From the NCBI GenBank assembly GCA_964571275.1, contig CAZNCQ010000003.1, positions 1 to 64,000 on the forward strand: a stretch of DNA of 64,000 nt, in the 5' to 3' direction. Made by a program: the position numbers and the translations under genes. The stretch's first letter is position 1. The number at the start of each line of letters is the position of its first letter. The stretch is from DASRQZ01 sp964571275. GTDB taxonomy: Bacteria > Myxococcota_A > Polyangia > Fen-1088. The notes under the pieces are model-generated. The model searched no databases, was not told the origin of the DNA, and was given only the letters and a program-made list of their open reading frames with translations. Shown piece by piece: positions 40,101 through 48,950 of the stretch.

Positions 40101-40595
40101 GGGCGCGGGCGCCTCCGGGTGTGCGAGCACGATCCGAGCCGCCTCGCGAGAGCTCGGAACCTCTGCGGGTTCTGACGCATTCGCAGCTTGCTCGCTCACC
40201 GCCGGGGCCGCCGCCGCGCGCGACGCCAAGAGCGGCACCCGGTGGGTTCCGTCATTCTCTTCGAGCGTCGGGCTCCGCGGAGACTCTCCGCTCGAACGGG
40301 TCACCTCCGACTCGATCGCGGGTGCGTTCACAGTCGTTCCCAAGGGGCCGCCTTCGCGCCGCAGCCCACTCGACTCGGGGCGCTCCGACGCAGTCGGCGG
40401 CACGCCCACCGCCGGATGACGCGGTCGATCCTCGACCGTCGCGGGGACGAGCGCGCGGGCGAGCTCGCCGGCGAAGTCGACGCCGCCCGGCGCGACCTGG
40501 CCTCCCGCGCCCGCGTGCTCGCGACCCGCGGCCGCATCGGCCGAGCCGGGCGCCGTCGCGTGGAAATCCGCTGCTGTTCTCGGCGCGGTCTTCAT
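37122..40595 (-). CDS. fliK: FliK-like flagellar hook-length control protein, very long
   Basis: 1157 residues from ATG 40595 (ATGA overlap with the MotE-like gene). Only the last 80 residues resemble the conserved C-terminal hook-length domain (VLSIDTGHAGELSLHLRVKD, VDMRSSELRAALASEGLTLG). The rest is a low-complexity Pro/Ala/Ser/Val-rich stretch, consistent with FliK acting as a molecular ruler or clock whose N-terminus is poorly conserved. A central part (about residues 445-555) has imperfect 10-13-residue repeats such as VPSKVPAAP. FliK proteins are usually 350-650 residues, so this one is two to three times longer than average. Confidence 0.8.
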   Translation of the reverse strand: MKTAPRTAADFHATAPGSADAAAGREHAGAGGQVAPGGVDFAGELARALVPATVEDRPRHPAVGVPPTASERPESSGLRREGGPLGTTVNAPAIESEVTRSSGESPRSPTLEENDGTHRVPLLASRAAAAPAVSEQAANASEPAEVPSSREAARIVLAHPEAPAPAWSEQQPAAIAKSPSATVREPSLVAEAGATGGSIEAPVSQPEVARGADVDQAPALPVTRVKVDASPTVNESAPGAKGVEQGRVPWRSPPTPPGTVRAESPVAVDHEIERPVPHLALRTPAPAPPPSDEPRSSVVPSLRVDLAVDARREVSAPRIVSASRPDAPVPDRGASRTTPPVAATRTLVDAEAPITTAHASVRRSVQPPPSRWASHEASVGEVPAQAPPSREIPHLETRDATLVRGEWHAISRPAPRTQPRVAEASSAGERAAPVAPRMAPAGPGPTVPVPSKVAVLLMVREPSKVSALPTVPVSSKVPAAPVVRERSNVPAAPTGPVASKVPVSPAGPVSSKVSALPVPAAPAVLVPSKVPAAPMVPVPSKVPAPSAGPVSSKVSVLPVLEAPARTGVSAPHTATSMSTPALATAPATPTVAMPVSLPSLQVGDVSTGARDVVATAPPRASAVDEARRRSARAIYGWHPRATVDAPSKPELAETPSLPDAHHSTIAHVTEPSEKVRPAPLSASPVAPRTTHLPSPAASAAPGLPARSRLAPSMTRSSPNAAIVEAPTPQTAPPAPAPLLVPGAPAVKAPEKARLAAPPTIAPAALAAAMSAPAAVSAVPLKAPPRSARRESAAPATTPRSPVAHAAEQAAGTTPALAPPAAVSGAPDRNNAAQIVATTASESRLTPHRPVAPAVAESARDDAGADDGSARAPERAPSTDLPVQARPSHKAPPAVDVDNVAKSFGTPVVVDKSESSPSKPARVHAATLVGHPLTTGGVPQASVVGHRGPVAGLPVNAPADPSRGHARSDREPPSRVADASSVMRAPEPDRLMAHAAHASQSTAMPAPFDAVLAALPPPAAPLPDAQSALLAQAAEDLSLRATVMPDRAVLSIDTGHAGELSLHLRVKDGVADVRVTGSAAHTVDMRSSELRAALASEGLTLGSFQSGQPGPENNHAGERIDDDAAALPSRAGATSAASAAANDSSPAAVASRGLHVTA
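38935..39265. repeat. Imperfect SKVPAAP-type repeats in fliK
   Basis: About ten degenerate units of 10-13 codons (variants of VPVPSKVPAAP). They are seen as repeated GACACGGG/GACCTTCGACG blocks on the plus strand. The unit sequence varies in each copy. Confidence 0.6.
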
Positions 40596-41623
40596 CGCCT
40601 CAGCTCCGCGCGCGGCGTGCGCGACGCGATCTCGGCGGCCAGCTCTGCCGCGACCTCCGGCTTGCACACGCCCATCACCTTGCCGGCGTCGGCACCCGGC
40701 ATGCGCAGCAGCACGTCGGCGGCCAGCTTGCGATCGACGCGGCTGAGGATCGGCGCCGCCTGCTCCGGCTTCATGCCCCGGATCGCCTTGGCCAGGGTGT
40801 CGAGCGGCGATGGCACCTTCTTCGGCGGCTCACCGTTGTCGCCGCCGCTCGGCGTGCCCGCCGACGAGACGGGCGGCGGCGCCGCGTCGCGTGCCGCCAG
40901 CATCGCCTCCAGGCGCGCCGTTTCCTGGCGCAGGCCGTCGCGGGCCTTGTTGATCGCGGCTGCCAGCTGCTCCAGCTTCTCGCGCTCGGCCTTCGTCGCC
41001 GGGTGCTCGTCGTGGCGCACGGGAGGGTGGCTCATCTCTTCGCGCAGCCCGCTCAGCTTCAGCGGCGGCGGGATCGGTCCCGCCACCGGCTCTTCGCCGA
41101 TGGTGCCGGCGCCGCTGTCGCCGGACTTCGCGCCCGAAGTCCTGGACGTGCCCGCCCTCTCGGCAGTCTTGGCGCCCTTTTTAGAATTGCTCTTGGCGGT
41201 GCCTTTCGAATCGGACTTCGCGTCGAACTTCGCCTCGCCCTNNNNNNNNNNNNNNNNNNNNNNNNNNNNNNNNNNNNNNNNNNNNNNNNNNNNNNNNNNN
41301 NNNNNNNNNNNNNNNNNNNNNNNNNNNNNNNNNNNNNNNNNCTTCGCGTCGACCTTGCTCGCGGGCTTCTCCTCCTTCGCGTCTTTGATCGCGTCGGCCT
41401 TCGCCTCTTTCTTCGGGTCCTTGTCGGCGCTCGCCGTCACCTCTCTCTTCGCGTCCTTCGTCGCGTCGGCCTTCGCCCCCTTCTCGGGAGCCGACCCGGC
41501 CTTGGCCCCGGTCTTGGAATCCTTCTTCGCGGCCCCCTTCTCCTCGGCGAACGCGCGAGCGCCCGCGGTTGCCAGCCCGGCAACGACGAGGCATATCGCA
41601 AGCACCCGCCGCAGCCTAGCCAC
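40592..41623 (-). CDS. Secreted/anchored MotE-like protein, interrupted by an assembly gap
   Basis: Starts GTG 41623 with a strong GGAGG five to seven bases upstream; it overlaps the fliI stop by eight bases. A single hydrophobic N-terminal segment (VLAICLVVAGLATAG) is followed by Lys/Ala/Asp-rich repeats (KDAKREVT, KKEAKADA), broken by 100 N at 41242-41341. A coiled-coil-like helix (about 245-275) and a C-terminal MgtE-N-like region (KAIRGMKPEQAAPILSRVD, KLAADVLLRMPGADAGKVMG) follow. The C-terminal pattern and location after fliI match MotE/FlbB-type chaperones of the flagellar stator. fliJ, which normally follows fliI, is not seen; this gene occupies its place. True length unknown because of the gap. 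Confidence 0.7.
   Translation of the reverse strand: MARLRRVLAICLVVAGLATAGARAFAEEKGAAKKDSKTGAKAGSAPEKGAKADATKDAKREVTASADKDPKKEAKADAIKDAKEEKPASKVDAKXXXXXXXXXXXXXXXXXXXXXXXXXXXXXXXXXXGEAKFDAKSDSKGTAKSNSKKGAKTAERAGTSRTSGAKSGDSGAGTIGEEPVAGPIPPPLKLSGLREEMSHPPVRHDEHPATKAEREKLEQLAAAINKARDGLRQETARLEAMLAARDAAPPPVSSAGTPSGGDNGEPPKKVPSPLDTLAKAIRGMKPEQAAPILSRVDRKLAADVLLRMPGADAGKVMGVCKPEVAAELAAEIASRTPRAELRR
41242..41341. other. Assembly gap (100 N)
   Basis: Exactly 100 N bases, the placeholder size for a gap of unknown length. It lies within the Lys-rich repeat of the MotE-like gene, so the repeat probably caused the assembly break. The translated frame is kept across the gap only by chance of the placeholder length. 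Confidence 0.99.
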
Positions 41624-43238
41624 GCGCCACCTCCGCCGGTCCTTCAAGCGCGCGGCGCAGGCCCTGCAAAGTGCTCTCGAGCGTGAAACGCTGGCCCGGC
41701 TCCTGACGGAAGAGCGCATTGACCGCGTGCACGCTCTTGAGCGCACGATCGACGCGCGGGTTCGAGCCCGCCACGTAGGCGCCGACCTCGATCAGGTCCG
41801 CCGACTCGCGATACGTCGCCAGCACCTCGCGCGCCTCCATCGCGAGCCGCCGGTGATCCGGGCTGACCACGTCGGACATCACGCGGCTCACGCTCGCGAG
41901 CACGTCGACCGCCGGGAAGTGGCCGCTGTTGGCCAGCTTGCGCGACAGCACCACGTGTCCGTCGAGCGCGGCACGTGCAGCGTCGGTGACCGGGTCGGAG
42001 AGATCGTCGCCCTCGGCGAGCACGGTGTACATCGCCGTGATGCTCCCCTCGCCCGCGTCATTGCCCGCGCGCTCCACCAGGCGCGGCAACGCCGCGAACA
42101 CCGACGGCGGATAGCCACGTGACGTTGGCGGCTCGCCAGCTGCGAGGCCGATCTCCCGTTGCGCCATCGCGACTCGCGACAGCGAGTCGACCAGCAACAG
42201 CACCTTCTTGCCGCGCGCGCGGAAGTACTCCGCGATCGAGGTCGCCGCCATCGCGGCGCGCACCCGCACCAGCGGTGGCTCGTCCGCGGTCGCCACCACG
42301 ACGACCGAGCGTGCCAGGCCCGCCGGGCCGAGATCGCGCTCGACGAACTCGCGCACCTCGCGGCCGCGCTCGCCGACGAGCGCGCAGACGATGATGTCGG
42401 CGCTCGCGCTGCGGGCGAGCATGCCGAGGAGCACGCTCTTGCCGACACCGGGGCCGGCCATGATGCCGACCCGCTGCCCCTCGCCGCAGGTCAGGCAGGC
42501 GTCGAGCGAGCGGATGCCGAGCACCAGCGGCCGCGTGATGCGCCGGCGTTGCATGGCGGGCGGTGGCTGCGCGTTGAGCACCGCGGTCTTGTTCAGGATC
42601 GGCGCCGGCTTGCCGTCGGCGGGCCGCATCGCCGCGTCGACCACGCGCCCGAGCAGCGCCTCGCCGACCGGAACCTCCGCGGCGCTCGCGCGCGGCCAGA
42701 CCGGGCAGCCCTCGCCGATGCCGGCGATCGCGCCAAAGGGCATGAGCAGCGCCTTGGAGCGCGAGAAGCCGACCACTTCGGCGGAGATCAACCGGCCCTC
42801 GCCGATCTCGATCACGCACGCCGTTCCGACCGCGACGCGCGGAAGGGTCGCCTCGACGATGATCCCCGACGCGCGCGTGACCTTGCCGGACGCCACGACC
42901 AGGTCGACGTCGGTCAGTGCCCGCTGGACGCGCGCCATCAGCCGGGCGTTCGCCGGCACACGCGGGCCCTCGGGCTCGGCTTGCGGCTCGGCAGCAGCGG
43001 GCGCTGTCGGGGGCGCCGCCTGAACCGGCGGCGACGCCTCCTCGGGCCGCGCGCGTGACGCTTCTTCGTGCGCGCGTCGCGCTTCCTGCATCGACGGCGA
43101 ATCACCAATCGCGTCGAACTGCGCCGAGATCGCGTCGATCGTCTCGTCGATCGTTTCGCCGGTCTCGTCGTCGTCGCGCTGGCCGCTGTCGTCGACCGCG
43201 CGCGCCGCCGTGAAGTCGCTCTCCGTCTCGCCGGTCAT
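41616..43238 (-). CDS. fliI: Flagellar export ATPase FliI
   Basis: 540 residues. Walker A GPGVGKS (262-268), Walker B-region LLLVDSLSRVAMAQREIGLA and the typical GEPPTSRGYPPSVFA and EGSITAMYTVLAEGDDLSDP blocks identify the type III export ATPase. The first 95 residues form an acidic, Pro/Ala-rich extension not usual for FliI, which averages 440 residues. It drives unfolding and loading of export substrates at the base of the export gate. Its start overlaps the fliH stop by ATGA. Confidence 0.95.
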   Translation of the reverse strand: MTGETESDFTAARAVDDSGQRDDDETGETIDETIDAISAQFDAIGDSPSMQEARRAHEEASRARPEEASPPVQAAPPTAPAAAEPQAEPEGPRVPANARLMARVQRALTDVDLVVASGKVTRASGIIVEATLPRVAVGTACVIEIGEGRLISAEVVGFSRSKALLMPFGAIAGIGEGCPVWPRASAAEVPVGEALLGRVVDAAMRPADGKPAPILNKTAVLNAQPPPAMQRRRITRPLVLGIRSLDACLTCGEGQRVGIMAGPGVGKSVLLGMLARSASADIIVCALVGERGREVREFVERDLGPAGLARSVVVVATADEPPLVRVRAAMAATSIAEYFRARGKKVLLLVDSLSRVAMAQREIGLAAGEPPTSRGYPPSVFAALPRLVERAGNDAGEGSITAMYTVLAEGDDLSDPVTDAARAALDGHVVLSRKLANSGHFPAVDVLASVSRVMSDVVSPDHRRLAMEAREVLATYRESADLIEVGAYVAGSNPRVDRALKSVHAVNALFRQEPGQRFTLESTLQGLRRALEGPAEVARG

Positions 43239-43909
43239 CGCCCGCCCTCTTCCTCGGCGAGCGCGCGCGACAAGAGCCGCCGCACCTCCTCCAGGCGAGT
43301 CGCCACACGCCCGTCGACGGTCCCCTGCTCGCCGTCGACGATGCAGTCACCGGGGGACAGGCTCGCGTCGGGGCGAATCTCGACGCGCGCGATCGCCAGG
43401 ACGCCCAGCGCCCCGCCGTCGCCGGCCGCCTCGACCTGGGCGGCGTCGCTCGGGTGAAGGCGCAGCTGCACCTTGCGCGACTCGCCCAGCCGCGCCACCG
43501 CCGAGCGAATGAGCCCGGTCAACGCCGCGGGGTTGGTCTTGAGCTCGCCCTCGATGATCCGGCCCGCGATCAGCGTCGCCATCTCGAGCGCGTCGGCGGT
43601 CGCCTGCTCCGCGAGGCGCTCGCCCGTGCGGCGCAGATCGGCGACGGCCCGCGCCAGGCGCTCCGCGAACTCCGGCCCCGGCTGCAGGATCGGCGGCGGC
43701 AGCGGTGGGGCCAGCGACTCGACCGCGGCCGGCGTCTCCATCACCGAGATCTCCGGCTGCTCGGCCGCCGCTCCCTGCCGCTCGAAGAACGGCTGGATCC
43801 CCGTGTCGCCCGCGCCACCAAACGTCGCGCGATCGACCCTCCCGCGCAGCTGCTCGAGGAAGCTCGGCGTGCGCGGGATCGGAGATGAGGTTGTGGACGT
43901 GACAGGCAT
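43235..43909 (-). CDS. fliH: Flagellar export stator protein FliH
   Basis: 224 residues. Pro-rich N-terminus, then a helix-rich region (EFAERLARAVADLRRTGERL) and the C-terminal FliH/YscL-like domain (LKTNPAALTGLIRSAVARLG, VQLRLHPSDAAQVEAAGD, VEIRPDASLSPGDCIVDGEQ). FliH holds FliI at the C-ring and regulates its ATPase. The sequence is diverged, but the position between fliG and fliI and the ending support the call. It starts six bases after the fliG stop. Confidence 0.85.
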   Translation of the reverse strand: MPVTSTTSSPIPRTPSFLEQLRGRVDRATFGGAGDTGIQPFFERQGAAAEQPEISVMETPAAVESLAPPLPPPILQPGPEFAERLARAVADLRRTGERLAEQATADALEMATLIAGRIIEGELKTNPAALTGLIRSAVARLGESRKVQLRLHPSDAAQVEAAGDGGALGVLAIARVEIRPDASLSPGDCIVDGEQGTVDGRVATRLEEVRRLLSRALAEEEGGR

Positions 43910-43915
43910 GCTCGG

Positions 43916-44947
43916 CTACACCATCTTGTCCGCGGGGTTGACCACGGTGATCCGCCCCTGCTCGGCGAGCGTGAACGCCACCTTGACCAGCTCGCCCTGC
44001 GCCAGCTCGACGTCGGCCAGCTTGACCGGGCCCATCGCGCCGATGTCGTCGGACAGCATCTGCGCCGCGCGGCTCGACATGTTCTTGAGGATCTTGTCGC
44101 GCACCGACGCCGCCGCGCCCTTGAGCGCCACCGAGAGACGGCTGGTGTCGATCTCGCGCAGCAGGGTCTGGATGTCGCGGTCGGAGAGGTTGACCAGGTC
44201 CTGGAACGTGAACAGCTTGCCGCGCAGGTCCGCAGCCAGCTCGGGATCGTCCTTCTCGATCTCCTGGACCGTCTCGGTCTGCTGCGCCGCCGGGCTGCGC
44301 CGGAGGAGCTCGATCGCCGCCTGCTTGCCGTCGAACTTGCGCATGCCGCTCGACACCGACGTGCGCAGCTCGGCCGAGAGTCCCTGACCGACCTCGCGCA
44401 AGACGTCGGGCGCGACCGCCTCGAGGAGCGCGAGCCGGCGCAAGATCTGAGGTCGCTGCGCCTCGGGGATCGCCCTCATGACCGCGGCCGCGCGCCCGGC
44501 GTCCATCGCCGCGAGCACGAGCGCGATCGTCTGCGGCTGCTCGCGCGTCAAGATCATCGCCAGCGCTTCGGGATCGGCCTGGCCCGCGGGGCCGAGAGCG
44601 TCGTCGGACATCGGCGGCGCCACGCCCTCGAACGCCCGCTGCGCCATCTCCGGCCCCAGCACCTGCTCCGCGATCTGGCGCAACATCCGGTCGCCCGCCT
44701 CGGTGTCGCCGCCGATCTTGTCCAGCGACGTCACGAAGTGGCTCAGCGCCGACGGCACGGCGTCGGGGTTCTTGCGGATCTCCTTCGCGCCCGCGGCGAT
44801 GCGCCGCACGCTCGGCTCGTCGAGGTGCTGGAAGATGGCCGCCGCCACGTCGGCGCCCAGGCCCAGCAACAACGCAGCCGCTCGCTGCGCTCCGGGACCT
44901 GCCTTCTCCTCCTTGTCCGATGGGTCAGGCACGCTTGACCTCTTCAT
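43916..44947 (-). CDS. fliG: Flagellar motor switch protein FliG
   Basis: 343 residues. Three FliG domains: N-terminal (RAAALLLGLGADVAAAIFQHL), middle (LAMILTREQPQTIALVLAAM) and C-terminal (FQDLVNLSDRDIQTLLREID, ILKNMSSRAAQMLSDDIGAM), ending in ADVELAQGELVKVAFTLAEQ. It couples the MS ring to the stator and sets rotation direction. The start overlaps the end of fliF by 23 bases. Confidence 0.97.
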   Translation of the reverse strand: MKRSSVPDPSDKEEKAGPGAQRAAALLLGLGADVAAAIFQHLDEPSVRRIAAGAKEIRKNPDAVPSALSHFVTSLDKIGGDTEAGDRMLRQIAEQVLGPEMAQRAFEGVAPPMSDDALGPAGQADPEALAMILTREQPQTIALVLAAMDAGRAAAVMRAIPEAQRPQILRRLALLEAVAPDVLREVGQGLSAELRTSVSSGMRKFDGKQAAIELLRRSPAAQQTETVQEIEKDDPELAADLRGKLFTFQDLVNLSDRDIQTLLREIDTSRLSVALKGAAASVRDKILKNMSSRAAQMLSDDIGAMGPVKLADVELAQGELVKVAFTLAEQGRITVVNPADKMV

Positions 44948-46532
44948 TGTCGACGTTTATCCAGGCGCGGACGATGTGAGCGGCCCGCTGGGGATCGGTC
45001 TGCGCCAGCTCGCGAGCGCGATCGCGCACCTGCTGCGCCGGATCCATCCCGGCCAGCGCTCCCTGCCCCGCGCCCGGCCCGGGCGGCAGCGCCGCGCGGT
45101 CCATCGCCGCCTCAAGCTCGGCGACCCTGGAGCCCGGTCTGAGCATCGCGCTCGACGGCAGCGCCGTCAGCTGCGATGTCGCGGGCCCGGACCGCCGCAT
45201 GCGCATCAAAGCGGCGGCGACCAGGAAGAACAGCAGGAACCCGCCCAGGATCTCACCCAGACGGAACGTGCGCGGCGACATCCACCACATCTCCTTGACG
45301 CCCTCGCTGTCGCTGCCCAGCCTGGTGGTGAACGCCGTGCTCGAGATCTGGAACTGATCGCCGCGCTTGGCGTCGAACCCGACCGCGCTCTTCGAAAGCT
45401 CCTCGAGTCGCTTCATGTCGGCTTCCGCGCGCGGCTTGCCGCCCGGTGCGTCGAGCAGCACCGCAACCGAAAGGCGCTTCAGGCGCGGCCCGCGCGCGAC
45501 GGTGTGGGTGACGGTCTTGGTGATCTCGTAGTTGCGCGTCTCTTCCTCGCGCTGGGTCATGCCGCGGTTGGTGCCGCCGCCGCCGGGCACGCCGGCGCCC
45601 GGCTGATTCGCGGCCGCGCCAGCGACGCCAGCGGCGCCCGGACCCTCTTGGTTGGTCTGGTCGTTCGACTTGTGCTCGCTGCGCACCGCCGTAGCGTCGG
45701 GGTCGTAGGCGTCGGCGGTGGTCTCGACGTCCGAGGTGTCGAACGCAGCGGTCACCTTGGCGACGATCGCTCCCTGACCGACCGCCGGCTCGAGCAGGTC
45801 GACGATCCGCTGCTCGAGATTTCGCTCCGTGTCGTGTTCTTGCGTCGCCGCCTTGCTGTCGGCCGAGCTGTCGCCCGCCAGCACCATGCCGGTTCCGTCG
45901 ACGACGGTGACCGAATCGGCGTTGAGCCCGGTGACCGCCGACGCGACCAGGTGCCGCACGCCCTGCAGCTCCTTCTCGGACATCCTGCGGCCGGGTTGCA
46001 GGTTGAGCACCACCGCCGCCGCCGCCTTGTGGTCGTCGTCGCGATAGAGCCCCTTCTCGGGCATCGTGATGTGCACGCGCGACGAGCGCACCGACGCCAG
46101 TCGCCCGATGGTGCGCGCGAGCTCGCCCTCGGTGGCGCGGCGGAAGTTCACGTGCTGGGTGAACTCGGAGACGCCCAGGTCGCCACGATCGAAGATCTCG
46201 AAGCCAACGCCGCCCCCGCGTGGCAGGCCCATCGCCGCCAGCATGAGGCGCGCGTCATAGACCTGCGTCGCCGGCACCGCCAGCGCGGTGCCACCGGCTT
46301 CGAGCCGGAAGGGAATCTTCGCCGCCTTGAGCTGCGCGGCCGCCTCGCTGCTGTCCTCGGCCGTCAGGTTGGTGAATGCGTACTCGTAGCTGCCGCTCGC
46401 TCCACCGAGCTGGGTCACGACGACGATGAGCAGCACCACCGCCGCCACGCCGGCGATCGCGAGGCGCAGCGTGCCCGAGAGCGCGCCGAACTTCTTCGTG
46501 AGGTCGCGCAGCTGATTGAGCAGAGGATCCAA
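44925..46532 (-). CDS. fliF: Flagellar MS-ring protein FliF
   Basis: 535 residues, typical length. A first transmembrane helix (LRLAIAGVAAVVLLIVVVTQ, 22-41) and a second near 435-455 (EILGGFLLFFLVAAALMRMR) flank the periplasmic region, with the conserved secretin-like blocks (YEYAFTNLTAEDSSEAAAQL, VNFRRATEGELARTIGRL, VRSSRVHITMPEKGLY). The C-terminal tail that binds FliG is present (DPQRAAHIVRAWINVDNE). It forms the inner-membrane MS ring. Confidence 0.97.
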   Translation of the reverse strand: MDPLLNQLRDLTKKFGALSGTLRLAIAGVAAVVLLIVVVTQLGGASGSYEYAFTNLTAEDSSEAAAQLKAAKIPFRLEAGGTALAVPATQVYDARLMLAAMGLPRGGGVGFEIFDRGDLGVSEFTQHVNFRRATEGELARTIGRLASVRSSRVHITMPEKGLYRDDDHKAAAAVVLNLQPGRRMSEKELQGVRHLVASAVTGLNADSVTVVDGTGMVLAGDSSADSKAATQEHDTERNLEQRIVDLLEPAVGQGAIVAKVTAAFDTSDVETTADAYDPDATAVRSEHKSNDQTNQEGPGAAGVAGAAANQPGAGVPGGGGTNRGMTQREEETRNYEITKTVTHTVARGPRLKRLSVAVLLDAPGGKPRAEADMKRLEELSKSAVGFDAKRGDQFQISSTAFTTRLGSDSEGVKEMWWMSPRTFRLGEILGGFLLFFLVAAALMRMRRSGPATSQLTALPSSAMLRPGSRVAELEAAMDRAALPPGPGAGQGALAGMDPAQQVRDRARELAQTDPQRAAHIVRAWINVDNEEVKRA

Positions 46533-46535
46533 CCG

Positions 46536-46850
46536 CTACACTCCCATCTTCATGATGTCGTTGTACGCATCGAGCAATTTGTTACGGACCTTCACCGCCA
46601 GCCGCATCGAGATATCGGCCTTCTCCAGCGCCAGAGACATCTCGTGGAGATTGCCGCCGCCGTTCGCGACCTTGGTCGCCTGGTCGTCGGCCGCGAGCTG
46701 CATCTTGTCGACCGACTGGATCGCCTGGCCCAGCGTCTCGGCGAACGACGCCGCCGGCGCTGTCCCTGCCGGCGTGTTCGCGCGCTGCGCGAGGCCTTCG
46801 ATGCCGTCGATGCCGGCTGGATCTATGCTGCGGATCGTCTCAATGCTCAC
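46536..46850 (-). CDS. fliE: Flagellar basal-body protein FliE
   Basis: 104 residues, normal size. Conserved C-terminal segment (KMQLAADDQATKVANGGGNL, MSLALEKADISMRLAVKVRN, KLLDAYNDIMKMGV). FliE links the MS ring to the proximal rod. It lies between flgC and fliF as in most flgBC-fliE operons. Confidence 0.95.
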   Translation of the reverse strand: MSIETIRSIDPAGIDGIEGLAQRANTPAGTAPAASFAETLGQAIQSVDKMQLAADDQATKVANGGGNLHEMSLALEKADISMRLAVKVRNKLLDAYNDIMKMGV

Positions 46851-46882
46851 GTTGCCACCTCATGCCCTTTCGCGTTCGCCGC

Positions 46883-47314
46883 TCAGCGCGCGATGTCGAG
46901 CCCCTTTTGCGCCATGCTCTTGAGCGTGTCGATCGCGGTCGCGTTCGCCTCGTAGCTACGAGACGCCGACATGAGATTGACCACCTCGTGCACCGGGTTC
47001 ACGTTTGGAAATGTCACGAAGCCTTCGGCATCGGCATCCGGGTGGCCGGGGCTGTACACCTTTTTGCCCGGGCTGGTGTCGGCGACGATCGACGAGATGA
47101 TCGGATTCACCGCGGGCGTCGGCGCGCTCGCGTCCTCGAGCGTCGGCGCGAACGGCGTCGCCTGGATCACCGGATCGAGCCGCTGGTAGGGCCCGCCGGA
47201 CGCGGTGCGCGTGGTCTCGGCGTTCGCCAGGTTCGACGACGCGAGGTTGACGCGCGTGCGTTCGACCGAGAGGCCCGAACCGCTGATCCGCAGCGCCGTG
47301 AGAAAATCCATCAT
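46883..47314 (-). CDS. flgC: Flagellar proximal rod protein FlgC
   Basis: 143 residues from ATG 47314, overlapping the flgB stop by ATGA. Conserved MMDFLTALRISGSGLSVERT with VNLASSNLANAETTR at the N-terminus and a C-terminal helix (VNLMSASRSYEANATAIDTL, KSMAQKGLDIAR). A longer in-frame open frame to 48004 is not used. Confidence 0.96.
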   Translation of the reverse strand: MMDFLTALRISGSGLSVERTRVNLASSNLANAETTRTASGGPYQRLDPVIQATPFAPTLEDASAPTPAVNPIISSIVADTSPGKKVYSPGHPDADAEGFVTFPNVNPVHEVVNLMSASRSYEANATAIDTLKSMAQKGLDIAR

Positions 47315-47729
47315 CCACCTCCGTCGATGACGTAGCGCAAAATGGCCAGCTTCTTGCCGGCTGCTTTGGCGCTCGCGCCGTACTGCAGGCCGTTTTCGGC
47401 CATGCCGGCCATCGTGCGATCCAGGTCGACCGCGTTGCCGTCGAAGCTGGGGCTGGTGCCGCGGCCGTCGACGATCATCGACGTCGCGATGTCGTTGGTG
47501 CTGGTGCCGGCGCTGCCGCCGTTCGGGCCCATGTGATCGGGGCTGGTCGCCGCCATGGTTTCGGCGCCCGCGTCGGCGTTCGCGGCCTGCATCGCGGCGG
47601 TGAAGTCCAGCTCCTTGGGCTTGTAGCCCGGGGTATCGGCATTGGCGACATTGCCCGCCAGCACGTTCTGCTCGACCAGGCGGATGTCGAGCGAGCGCTC
47701 GAGGGTTTTGAGAGTCGAATCGAAGATCT

Positions 47730-47733
<4 letters not shown>
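47311..47733 (-). CDS. flgB: Flagellar proximal rod protein FlgB
   Basis: 140 residues. N-terminal rod signature (LVEQNVLAGNVANADTPGYK) and C-terminal segment (AVDLDRTMAGMAENGLQYGA, KLAILRYVIDGG). It begins the rod with FlgC. Overlaps the stop of the upstream sigma-54 activator gene by ATGA. Confidence 0.96.
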
Positions 47734-48946
<1,213 letters not shown>

Positions 48947-48950
<4 letters not shown>

